This document shows positions 1-8,111 of a DNA stretch of 12,044 nucleotides, in pieces; within the stretch, counting starts at the first letter, position 1; the number at the start of each line of letters is the position of its first letter. The position numbers and the translations under genes are program-made. Under the pieces are notes generated by a model. The model made no database searches, was not told where the DNA came from, and saw only the letters and a list, made by a program, of their open reading frames with translations. This DNA is from an uncultured Oscillospiraceae bacterium (GTDB taxonomy: Bacteria > Bacillota > Clostridia > Oscillospirales > Ruminococcaceae), in NCBI GenBank assembly GCA_934456315.1, contig CAKSHG010000047.1:1-12044 (forward strand), in the 5' to 3' direction.

Positions 1-936
1 AAAGCGATAGGCGGCAGCGGCAGAGCCGGAAAGAGCGAGTACATGGTCTGTGAGGCGTGCGAGTTTGTTGACACGTTCCTCAAGCTGTTCCCGAACATCT
101 CGATAGTGCTGAACATCGACCGCGACCACCTCGACTACTTCAAGACGATGGAGAACCTGAAGCACAGTTTCTCGAAGTTCTGCAAAAAGACCACCGACAT
201 GGTTATCGCCAACGGCAGCGACGCCAACACGATGGAAGCCGTGAACGCAAGCGGCACGGCGGCGCGGGTCATCACTTTCGGCAAGACCCCGGACTGCGAT
301 TTCTACCCCGCGAACATCGACCACAAGGCGGATTTCCTGACGGAATTCGACCTCATGCACCACGGCGAAAAGCTGGAGCGCATCGCGATACACGTCCCGG
401 GTCTGCACAACGTATATAATGCGGTCGCGGCGTGCGCGGCGGCTTACTCGGCGGGTATCCCGGCGGAAGCGCTCCGGGAGGGGCTCGATAAGTTCGGCGG
501 GGCAATGCGTCGGTTCGAGCGGCTCGCGGAGGTAGGCGGCGTGACCGTCGTCGACGACTACGCACACCATCCCGCGGAGATAGCGGCAACGCTGAAAACC
601 GCAAAGGAAATGAGCTTCAAGCGGGTCTGGGCGGTCCACCAGCCGTTCACCTATTCCAGGACTGCAATGCTGCTGGATGAATTTGCAAGCGCGCTTTCCA
701 TCGCGGACAGGGTAGTCCTCACCGAGATAATGGGCAGCCGCGAGAAGAACACCTACAACATCTATTCAAAGGACCTCGCGGCGAAGATAGACGGCTGCGT
801 ATGGTACACCGGCATGGAGGAGGTCGCGCAGTACGTCGCGGCTAACGTACAGCCGGGGGACCTGGTGATAACGCTGGGCTGCGGCGATATTTACAAGGCA
901 GCCGACAGGATAATCGAAATTCTAAGGGATAAATAA
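1..936 (+). CDS. murC: UDP-N-acetylmuramate--L-alanine ligase, 3' part (5' end outside window)
   Basis: MurC is the cytoplasmic ATP-dependent ligase that adds L-alanine to UDP-MurNAc, the first step of the peptidoglycan stem peptide. The reading frame is open from base 1, so the ATG at 43 is internal and about a third of the usual ~460-residue protein is missing. The first visible residues, GGSGRAGKSEY, resemble the MurC segment just before the central-domain EACE motif. Visible in order: EACEF, NIDRDHLDYF (central ATPase domain), GLHNVYNAVAA, MRRFE, then DDYAHHP (553-573), QPFTYSR, SREKNT, and the C-terminal GCGDIYKAAD. The DDYAHHP and HQPFTYSR motifs separate MurC from MurD, MurE and MurF; Mpl would be the only close alternative, and the REKNT/SKDLA region fits MurC better. 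The stop at 934-936 is 9 bp before tgt. Nothing looks broken. Confidence 0.95.
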   Translation, partial: KAIGGSGRAGKSEYMVCEACEFVDTFLKLFPNISIVLNIDRDHLDYFKTMENLKHSFSKFCKKTTDMVIANGSDANTMEAVNASGTAARVITFGKTPDCDFYPANIDHKADFLTEFDLMHHGEKLERIAIHVPGLHNVYNAVAACAAAYSAGIPAEALREGLDKFGGAMRRFERLAEVGGVTVVDDYAHHPAEIAATLKTAKEMSFKRVWAVHQPFTYSRTAMLLDEFASALSIADRVVLTEIMGSREKNTYNIYSKDLAAKIDGCVWYTGMEEVAQYVAANVQPGDLVITLGCGDIYKAADRIIEILRDK

Positions 937-2088
<1,152 letters not shown>

Positions 2089-2089
2089 T

Positions 2090-2359
2090 ATGAAGCTTAT
2101 CAGCATTGGTTTCGGAAACTCGGTCAACGCCGACCGCATAGTCGCCGTGGTAAGCCCGGAGGCCGCCCCGGTGAAGCGCATAGTGCAGCTCGCCAAGGAC
2201 AGCGGCACCGCAATAGACGCCACCTGCGGACGGCGCACCCGCTCCGTCATAATCTGCGACAGCGGGCATGTCGTGATGTCCGCGCAGACCCCGGAAACAC
2301 TCGCCGGAAAGACCGCAAAGTCCGACGCGGACGTACCCGGCGAAGAACCGGAAGAATAA
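2090..2359 (+). CDS. remA: RemA-family (DUF370) DNA-binding regulator
   Basis: This 89-residue protein belongs to the RemA/DUF370 family. In Bacillus subtilis RemA is a DNA-binding activator of biofilm matrix and osmoprotection genes that forms oligomeric rings; its targets here are unknown. The core is plain: [28 protein letters not shown], then [13 protein letters not shown] and SGHVVMSA. Arg16 and the Arg48/Arg49/Arg51 cluster match the conserved basic residues implicated in DNA binding. Cys46 takes the place of the usual Tyr before GRRT. The last ~15 residues are acidic and probably disordered. The gene starts one base after the tgt stop, with its AAGGTG Shine-Dalgarno inside tgt, which suggests coupled translation. 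The remA-gmk pairing is conserved across Firmicutes and supports the call. Confidence 0.93.
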   Translation: MKLISIGFGNSVNADRIVAVVSPEAAPVKRIVQLAKDSGTAIDATCGRRTRSVIICDSGHVVMSAQTPETLAGKTAKSDADVPGEEPEE

Positions 2360-2378
2360 ATCAACAGGAGATTTCAAC

Positions 2379-2984
2379 ATGGAAAAGGGATTGCTTTTTG
2401 TAGTATCAGCGCCGGCAGGCTGCGGAAAGGACACCATTCTTGAGCAGCTGTTCAAGGTGACGGAAAACGTCGGATACTCTGTATCCGCGACCAGCCGCGC
2501 CCCGAGAGAGGGCGAGGTGGACGGTGTGCACTACCACTTCCGCACCCGGGAGCAGTTCGAGCAGATGATAAACAACGGCGAGGTCCTAGAGTACACCGAG
2601 TATTGCGGGAACTACTACGGAACGCCCCGCAAGGCGGTCGAGGACATGCTAAGCGCCGGCAAGGACGTTATCCTCAAAATCGAGGTGGAGGGCGCGATGA
2701 ACATCAGGCGCCTGTTCCCGGAGTGCTGCCTGGTTTTCATACTCCCGCCGTCCATGCAGGAGCTTGAGCGCCGCCTTAGAAAGCGCGGCACCGAAACCGA
2801 GGAGAAGATACTCGAACGCACTGCCCAGGCGCGCGAGGAGCTGAAATTCGCCGAGAATTACGACTACCTCATCGTCAACGGAGCGCTCGAAAAGGCAGTC
2901 GACGACCTTAAGGCGGTCATCACCGGGGAGAAGCTCCGCAAATCCCGCCAGATGCCGCTGCTGGAGCAGCTCCGCGCTGAATGA
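2379..2984 (+). CDS. gmk: guanylate kinase
   Basis: Gmk phosphorylates GMP to GDP with ATP and is essential for GTP supply and (p)ppGpp balance. At 201 residues it has normal length. The GMP-binding and core motifs are present: SATSRAPREGEVDGVHYHF, EYTEYCGNYYGTP, the DVILKIEVEGA strand (usually DVQGA), FILPPSMQELERRL with RKRGTE, and YDYLIVN near the end. The P-loop is atypical: SAPAGCGKDT (residues 10-19) where the family usually has SGPSGxGKGT or GKST, so the second Gly is Ala and Asp18 follows the catalytic Lys17. The Lys and Thr needed for nucleotide binding are kept, so I expect activity. The start has AGGAG at 2366-2370. The stop overlaps the priA ATG by four bases (ATGA), leaving no room for rpoZ and coaBC, which lie here in B. 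subtilis. Confidence 0.95.
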   Translation: MEKGLLFVVSAPAGCGKDTILEQLFKVTENVGYSVSATSRAPREGEVDGVHYHFRTREQFEQMINNGEVLEYTEYCGNYYGTPRKAVEDMLSAGKDVILKIEVEGAMNIRRLFPECCLVFILPPSMQELERRLRKRGTETEEKILERTAQAREELKFAENYDYLIVNGALEKAVDDLKAVITGEKLRKSRQMPLLEQLRAE

Positions 2985-5404
2985 CAGAGGCAGTCCGGGC
3001 GGCGGTCGAGGGAACCGCGTACAGCTTCGACGCGCTGTTCACCTACCTCGTCCCCGAGGAGCTGTGCGGCAGGATATCCGCCGGAATGCGCGTCGTAGTG
3101 CCGTTCGGCAGGGGGAACCGCAGCCGTATCGCGCTGGTTTTCGCGGTGGAGCCGGTTCCCGCCGACCGCTCCAAGCTGAAATACGTCAGTTCCATCGCGG
3201 ACAGCGAGCCTGTCATTTCCCCGGAAATGACAGGGCTGTGCAGGTGGATACGCGACAATACGTTCTGCACCTACTTCGACGCGTTCCGCGCGATACTCCC
3301 GCCGGGGCTTAGCTACACGCTCCAGACCCGCTACGAGCCGGTCAACGGCTTCAATGGAATGCTCCCCGCGGACGAGCAGTCGCTGCTGGAGCGCATTTCA
3401 CAGCTCCGCGAGAAGTACAGCCCGCTCCCGGAGGACAAGCCGCTGCTGAAGGCGCTCCGGGAAGCGGGCGCGGTCAGGGAATCCGAGCTGCTCAAGCGCC
3501 GCGTCGGCGATGAAACCACCATGATGGTGAAGCTCGCGGAACCTCCGGAAACGCCGGAGGGCGTTCAGCCTCCGAAGCTGACCCCCAAGCAGAAGCAGGT
3601 GCTGGAGTTCCTGGAGGAGAACAGCGCGGCGTCCATTCATGAGGTGTGCTACGCGCTGAACATCACTGCGGCGGTCGTGAAGCGGCTGGTGGACAAGGGG
3701 CTGCTGGAGGAGTACGAATACCAGGTGTTCCGACTGGAGAACACCGAGGGGAAGTCGGAAAGCCCGTCGGATATCGTGTTCTCGCCGAAGCAGCAGGAGG
3801 TTTTCAGCGGTCTGCTGAAGCTGATGAACGACGACGCTCCCAGGTGCGCATTGCTCCGTGGAGTGACCGGAAGCGGCAAGACCTCCGTGTTCATACGGCT
3901 CATCGACGAAGCCGTGAAGCAGGGAAAGACCGCGATAATGCTGGTCCCGGAGATATCGCTGACCCCGCAGATGGTGGGGAAGTTCCGTCGGCTTTTCGGG
4001 GACGACGTGGCGATACTCCACAGCAGCCTTTCCCTGGGGGAGCGCGCGGACGAGTACACGCGCATAAAGACCGGCAGGGCGCATATCGTGGTAGGGACCC
4101 GCAGCGCGGTTTTCGCGCCGGTGAAGAACCTCGGCATAATCGTCATCGACGAGGAGGGCGAGGGCACCTACAAATCCGAGAGCGCTCCGCGCTACCACGC
4201 CCGGGACGTCGCGAAGCAGCGCTGCTTCTATCATAACGCGTTCCTGCTGCTGGCGTCGGCGACCCCGTCGCTTGAGAGCTACTACAACGCGAAGATCGGG
4301 CGCTACAGCCTGTTCGAGTTGGACGAGCGATACAACAACGCAGTCCTGCCGGACGTCTACATCGTGGATATGCGCATCGAGCAGCAGAACGGCAACCACT
4401 CCGCGTTCAGCATGCCGCTCATCGAGGAAATGCGGAAGAACCTGGAAAACGGCGAGCAGTCGATACTGCTTCTGAACCGCCGGGGCTACCACACCAGCGT
4501 CCGCTGCTCGAGCTGCGGAAAGGCGATAGAGTGCCCGAACTGCGCGCTCCCGCTGACCTACCACAAGGCGAACGGCACAGTGGTGTGCCACTACTGCGGC
4601 TACAGCCACGCGCTGACTTCTGTCTGCCCGGCGTGCGGGGGACACTTCCTGACGATGAAGGGCACCGGCACGCAGCGCATAGAGGACGAGATATCCGGGA
4701 TATTCCCGAGGGCGCGGATACTCCGCATGGACGCGGACACCACCGCCGCGAAGAACGCGTTCGAGAGCAAGTTCCGGGCGTTCGCGGCGGGGGAGTACGA
4801 CATCATCGTCGGCACGCAGATGATAGCGAAGGGTCTGGATTTTCCGAACGTCACGCTCGTTGGAGTGCTGAAAACGGACAACAGCCTTTACGCCGGGGAC
4901 TTCCGCGCCTACGAGCGGACGTTCTCGCTGATAACCCAGGTAGTCGGGCGCGGAGGGCGCGGAGGCAAGCGGGGCAGGGCGCTGATACAGACGTTCACCC
5001 CAGACCACTATGTTCTGAACCTCGCTGCCAGCCAGAACTACCCGGCGTTTTACAAAGAGGAAATTGAGCTGCGGGAGGCTATGCTCTACCCGCCGTTCTG
5101 CGATATGATAGTGGTGGGGTTCACCTCGCTTGTGGATAAGGACTGCAGCGTCGCGGCGCTGCGTTTCCGCGACATGCTGGAGCGGCGCTGGCAGGCGGAT
5201 TACAGCGATATCCCGCTGCGGGTGCTGGGACCCGCGCGGTACGTCGTGAGCAAGGTCAACGGGAGGTTCCGCTGGCGGCTGATACTTAAGTGCCGCAACT
5301 CCCCCCGCCTGCGCGAGCTGATGGAGCTTACGCTGAAAGAGGCCGGCGCCGATAAGGCGTTCGGCAGGGTTACATTCTTCGCGGACATGAACGGTGATCC
5401 GTGA
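2981..5404 (+). CDS. priA: primosomal protein N' (replication restart helicase PriA)
   Basis: PriA is the 3'-5' superfamily 2 helicase that recognises stalled forks and reloads the replisome. The 807-residue protein has the full architecture: N-terminal fork-binding domain (FDALFTYLVPEE, AGMRVVVPFGR), a winged helix around 204-255, and helicase lobe 1 with Walker A GVTGSGKTS at 294-302 (Lys300). Walker B reads DEEG at 390-393 instead of the usual DEEH; PRYHARDVA follows. The two zinc sites use Cys509, 512, 518, 521, 536, 539, 549 and 552, with the same spacing as E. coli PriA. Lobe 2 has GTQMIAKGLDFPNV and motif VI QVVGRGGRG (usually GRAGR). Translation probably depends on coupling to gmk, because the start overlaps its stop and only a distant, weak GGAG (2963-2966) precedes it. 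A perfect inverted repeat lies at codons 77-85. Confidence 0.97.
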   Translation: MTEAVRAAVEGTAYSFDALFTYLVPEELCGRISAGMRVVVPFGRGNRSRIALVFAVEPVPADRSKLKYVSSIADSEPVISPEMTGLCRWIRDNTFCTYFDAFRAILPPGLSYTLQTRYEPVNGFNGMLPADEQSLLERISQLREKYSPLPEDKPLLKALREAGAVRESELLKRRVGDETTMMVKLAEPPETPEGVQPPKLTPKQKQVLEFLEENSAASIHEVCYALNITAAVVKRLVDKGLLEEYEYQVFRLENTEGKSESPSDIVFSPKQQEVFSGLLKLMNDDAPRCALLRGVTGSGKTSVFIRLIDEAVKQGKTAIMLVPEISLTPQMVGKFRRLFGDDVAILHSSLSLGERADEYTRIKTGRAHIVVGTRSAVFAPVKNLGIIVIDEEGEGTYKSESAPRYHARDVAKQRCFYHNAFLLLASATPSLESYYNAKIGRYSLFELDERYNNAVLPDVYIVDMRIEQQNGNHSAFSMPLIEEMRKNLENGEQSILLLNRRGYHTSVRCSSCGKAIECPNCALPLTYHKANGTVVCHYCGYSHALTSVCPACGGHFLTMKGTGTQRIEDEISGIFPRARILRMDADTTAAKNAFESKFRAFAAGEYDIIVGTQMIAKGLDFPNVTLVGVLKTDNSLYAGDFRAYERTFSLITQVVGRGGRGGKRGRALIQTFTPDHYVLNLAASQNYPAFYKEEIELREAMLYPPFCDMIVVGFTSLVDKDCSVAALRFRDMLERRWQADYSDIPLRVLGPARYVVSKVNGRFRWRLILKCRNSPRLRELMELTLKEAGADKAFGRVTFFADMNGDP
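3209..3234. repeat. perfect 12-bp inverted repeat with 2-bp spacer inside priA
   Basis: The arms CCTGTCATTTCC (3209-3220) and GGAAATGACAGG (3223-3234) are exact reverse complements, separated by CC. In RNA this would fold as an 11-bp stem closed by a CCCG tetraloop. It encodes PVISPEMTG of PriA (codons 77-85), a segment that is itself conserved in kind, so the repeat may be coincidental to the protein sequence. No T-tract follows (next bases GCTGTG), so it is not an intrinsic terminator. Function unknown. Confidence 0.6.
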
Positions 5405-5425
5405 CAACTGAAAGGACGAACAGAA

Positions 5426-5902
5426 ATGGCATTAAGGCAGATCGTAAAATTCGGCGATGATATCCTGCGCAAAAAAAGCAGACCCGTGACGAGCTTTGAC
5501 GAGCGTCTGTGGACGCTCCTGGACGACATGGCGGAAACCATGCACTCCAAGGACGGAGCAGGTCTTGCGGCGGTGCAGGTCGGGGTGCTCCGGAGGGTGG
5601 TCGTCATCGACGTCCACGACGAGCACGGGGTCATCGAGCTGATAAATCCCGAGATAGTTTCCGCCGAGGGGACCCAGACCGGGAACGAGGGCTGCCTTTC
5701 CGCGCCGAACCTCTGGGAGGAGGTGGAGCGCCCCAACGTTGTCACCGTAAAGGCTCTCGACCGTCACGGGAAAGAGTTCACGCTGACCGGCAGCGCTTTG
5801 CTTGCGAGGGCGTTCTGCCACGAACTGGACCACCTCGACGGCGTGCTGTTCATCGACCATGTTAAGCAGGCTCCCGAGCACCGGGACGTAACGCAGAAGT
5901 AA
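5426..5902 (+). CDS. def: peptide deformylase, first copy of a tandem pair
   Basis: This enzyme removes the formyl group from the N-terminal formyl-methionine of nascent proteins at the ribosome, using a divalent metal (usually Fe2+). It has 158 residues. The three family motifs are present: GAGLAAVQ (44-51), EGCLS (88-92, metal ligand Cys90), and HELDH (132-136; ligands His132 and His136, catalytic Glu133). All catalytic residues are intact. Motif 1 carries Val50 where Pro or Thr is common, and the loop after EGCLS reads APNLWEEVERP instead of the usual xPGxxxxVxRP pattern. By hand alignment without gaps it shares about 89 of 146 positions with the next gene, so the pair arose by tandem duplication. 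AAAGGA at 5411-5416 precedes the ATG; the priA stop is 21 bp upstream. It differs more from the consensus than the second copy, so it may have altered specificity. Confidence 0.94.
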   Translation: MALRQIVKFGDDILRKKSRPVTSFDERLWTLLDDMAETMHSKDGAGLAAVQVGVLRRVVVIDVHDEHGVIELINPEIVSAEGTQTGNEGCLSAPNLWEEVERPNVVTVKALDRHGKEFTLTGSALLARAFCHELDHLDGVLFIDHVKQAPEHRDVTQK

Positions 5903-5914
5903 CAGGAGGCAGAA

Positions 5915-6376
5915 ATGGCAGTACTTGACATATTACAGTTCGGGAACGACATTCTGCGCCAGAAAAGCGAGGAGGTCACCGATTTCAGCGAGGAGCTGTG
6001 GGAGCTTCTCGACGACATGGCGGACACCATGTACGAAGCGGGGGGCGTAGGTCTTGCCGCGCCGCAGGTTGGCGTATTGAAGCGCGTCGTAGTCATCGAC
6101 GTGGACGACGACCACGGTCTGCTGGAACTGATAAATCCCGTGATAGTCGCGATAAAGGGAAAACAGCGGGAGCCGGAGGGCTGCCTTTCCTACCCTGGAA
6201 AGAGCGGCTACGTCGAGCGCCCCGCAAAGGTGAAGATAAAGGCGCAGGACCGCTACGGCAGACGTAAGACCTATGTAGGCTCGGGGCTGCTGGCGCGGGC
6301 ATTCTGCCACGAAACCGACCACCTCAACGGCATACTGTATTCCGACAAGGTGGACGAATGGGAGGACGAAGAATGA
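5915..6376 (+). CDS. def: peptide deformylase, second copy of a tandem pair
   Basis: This is a second, more canonical peptide deformylase of 153 residues. It has GVGLAAPQ (44-51, consensus Pro50), EGCLSYPG (Cys90), and HETDH (132-136) for metal binding and catalysis at the same residue numbers as its upstream neighbour. The two proteins diverge mainly in the loop after EGCLS, in residues ~115-121, and at the C-terminus, which is acidic here (DEWEDEE) but not in the first copy. A strong AGGAGG (5904-5909), five bases from the ATG, suggests efficient translation. The stop overlaps the fmt start by four bases, coupling deformylase to the formyltransferase that makes its substrate. Position next to fmt and consensus motifs make it the likelier main housekeeping enzyme of the pair. 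Confidence 0.96.
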   Translation: MAVLDILQFGNDILRQKSEEVTDFSEELWELLDDMADTMYEAGGVGLAAPQVGVLKRVVVIDVDDDHGLLELINPVIVAIKGKQREPEGCLSYPGKSGYVERPAKVKIKAQDRYGRRKTYVGSGLLARAFCHETDHLNGILYSDKVDEWEDEE

Positions 6377-7311
6377 AACTGGTATTTATGGGGACCCCGG
6401 TGTACGCGCTGTCCTGCCTGGAAGCGCTCATCGCCGCAGGTCACGAGATAGCTGCGGTATTCACCCAGCCCGACAAGCCGAAGAACCGCGGCAAGCAGAT
6501 ACAGATGACTCCGGTGAAGGAGCTGGCGCTGAAGCACGATATCCCGGTATATCAGCCGCTTAGCCTGCGAAAGGGCGAGGACGCCGAAAAGTCCCTGGAG
6601 GTGCTTAAGGAGCTGGCTCCGGACTGTATCGTTGTCGTAGCCTACGGGCAGATACTCCCGGAGAGCATTCTGGAGCTGCCGAAGTACGGCTGTATCAACG
6701 TCCACGCTTCGCTGCTGCCGATGTACCGCGGAGCGGCTCCGATACAGCGCTGCATACAGTATGGCGAGAAGAAGTCCGGCGTGACCACTATGTACATGGC
6801 GAAAGGTCTGGACACCGGCGACATGATACTGAAGGACGAGCTTGATATCCCAGAAACCATGACCGGCTCGGAGCTCCACGACAGGCTCGCGGAGATGGGC
6901 GGCAGGCTCATCGTGCGCACCCTGGAGGAGGTACAGGCGGGGACTGCTCCGCGTATCCCGCAGGAGGGCGACACCTGCTACGCCAGCATGATAACCAAGG
7001 AGGAGCTGAAGCTCGATTTCACAAAGCCCGCCGTGCAGGTGCGTGACTTTATCCGCGCGATGTCCGCGGCTCCCTGCGCCTACACGATGTTCGACGGAAA
7101 GCGTCTGAAAATCTACAACGCCGTCCTGGCGGGGAATGCCTCCGGGACGTCGGCGAAGCCCGGCGAGGTCGTGGACCCGGACAGCTTCACGGTCGCATGC
7201 GGCGACGGCGCGGTGAGCTTCACCGAGGTACAGCCCGAGGGCGGAAAGCGCATGGACGTCCAGGCGTTCCTGCGCGGAAAAAAGCCCGCGAAAGGCTCCG
7301 TTCTGGGATAA
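6373..7311 (+). CDS. fmt: methionyl-tRNA formyltransferase
   Basis: Fmt transfers the formyl group from 10-formyl-tetrahydrofolate to initiator Met-tRNA. I place the start at 6373, giving 312 residues: the protein then begins MKLVFMGTP as in the family, and GGGAGG (6360-6365) sits seven bases upstream. A longer version from the ATG at 6358 would add MGGRR and would begin on top of that ribosome site. The catalytic residues are present: Asn109 and His111 in INVHASLLP, the YRGAAPIQ motif, and Asp147 in GLDTGD. The C-terminal tRNA-binding domain begins near LKLDFTKPA (213) and includes GKRLKIYNA; its usual NPWPGAYT motif has drifted to SAAPCAYT. The ATG overlaps the def stop. Making and removing formyl-Met are thus encoded side by side, as in most bacteria. 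Confidence 0.97.
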   Translation: MKLVFMGTPVYALSCLEALIAAGHEIAAVFTQPDKPKNRGKQIQMTPVKELALKHDIPVYQPLSLRKGEDAEKSLEVLKELAPDCIVVVAYGQILPESILELPKYGCINVHASLLPMYRGAAPIQRCIQYGEKKSGVTTMYMAKGLDTGDMILKDELDIPETMTGSELHDRLAEMGGRLIVRTLEEVQAGTAPRIPQEGDTCYASMITKEELKLDFTKPAVQVRDFIRAMSAAPCAYTMFDGKRLKIYNAVLAGNASGTSAKPGEVVDPDSFTVACGDGAVSFTEVQPEGGKRMDVQAFLRGKKPAKGSVLG

Positions 7312-7362
7312 TCCCGCCGCTTTTACGCACCATAACAACACCATCAGAACAGGAGGTAATTT

Positions 7363-8094
7363 ATGGTACAATTACTGATATCGACAGCAGGTCACGCGTC
7401 CCGCGCGCACTTTTTCAGCATGAGCTACACGACTGCGTATTTGCTGTGTATCCTGGCGTTCATTTTCGCCATGATATGCTCGATAAATGTCAAAACGACA
7501 TTTAACAAGTACGCTAAGATAGGCAGCCGGAGAGGGCTGACTGCGGCGCAGGCTGCGCGGCAGATACTCGACCGCAACGGGCTTTACAACGTCCAGATAC
7601 AGCGTATCTCCGGAAATCTCACCGATAATTTCAACCCGAAAACCAACATCGTGTCGCTGTCCGACAGCGTCTACGACAGCACCTCCCTCGCGGCGATAGG
7701 CGTCGCGGCGCACGAGTGCGGCCACGCCGTCCAGCATGCCACAGGGTACGTCCCGAATGCGATACGCTCGGCGGTGTTCCCGATAGCCAGGATAGGCTCC
7801 ACGATGTACTTCTATGTGTTCCTGCTGGGGCTGATATTCAGCTTCGAGCCGCTGGTGGACATCGGTATAATCATGTTCGCGTTCGTCGTGCTGTTCCAGC
7901 TGGTGACGCTCCCGGTGGAGTTCAACGCCAGCCGCCGCGCGATGCTGACCATAAGCAGCGAGGGGCTGCTCGAACAGGACGAGCTTTACGGCGCACGCCG
8001 TACCCTCACCGCAGCCGCAATGACCTACGTTGCGAGCCTTGCCGTGTCGGTAACGCAGCTGCTTAGAATGCTCGCTTCCCGCAACAGAAGATAA
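7363..8094 (+). CDS. yugP: YugP-type membrane zinc metallopeptidase
   Basis: The protein (243 residues) matches the neutral zinc metallopeptidase family Zn_peptidase_2 (YugP). The zinc motif is HECGH at 117-121, preceded by the family stretch LTDNFNP and SDSVYDSTSLAAIGVAA and followed by QHATGYVPNAIR. A second conserved block, LPVEFNASRRAM (183-194), usually supplies further active-site residues. Hydrophobic segments near 23-41, 147-160, 164-183 and 219-237 indicate an integral membrane protein with the active site near the membrane. Its natural substrate is not known for the family. The start is supported by AGGAGGT at 7351-7357, six bases upstream. The 51 bp gap from fmt is the largest before prkC, and I see no convincing promoter in it. 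The location between fmt and rsmB is common in Clostridia. Confidence 0.9.
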   Translation: MVQLLISTAGHASRAHFFSMSYTTAYLLCILAFIFAMICSINVKTTFNKYAKIGSRRGLTAAQAARQILDRNGLYNVQIQRISGNLTDNFNPKTNIVSLSDSVYDSTSLAAIGVAAHECGHAVQHATGYVPNAIRSAVFPIARIGSTMYFYVFLLGLIFSFEPLVDIGIIMFAFVVLFQLVTLPVEFNASRRAMLTISSEGLLEQDELYGARRTLTAAAMTYVASLAVSVTQLLRMLASRNRR

Positions 8095-8111
8095 TATAAG
8101 GAGGGCTGGCA

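Noticed and set aside
3542..3575. CCTCCGG/CCGGAGG and CGGAGG/CCTCCG inverted repeats in priA
   Set aside because: Short GC-rich arms in a Pro-rich linker; expected by chance at this base composition.
3398..5407. 669-codon open frame on the minus strand opposite priA
   Set aside because: Mirror of GC-biased codon use in priA; low-complexity Arg/Val/His-rich product with no family motifs, and priA is unambiguous.
6358..6372. Upstream ATG giving fmt five extra residues
   Set aside because: It overlaps the GGGAGG ribosome site of the 6373 start, which matches the family N-terminus exactly.
7305..7340. GGGATAATCCC near the fmt stop as a terminator
   Set aside because: The arms leave a 1-3 base loop and only a short T run follows after a gap; not a credible hairpin terminator.
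6271..7371. 366-codon minus-strand frame opposite fmt
   Set aside because: Shadow of fmt, no motif, no ribosome site seen.
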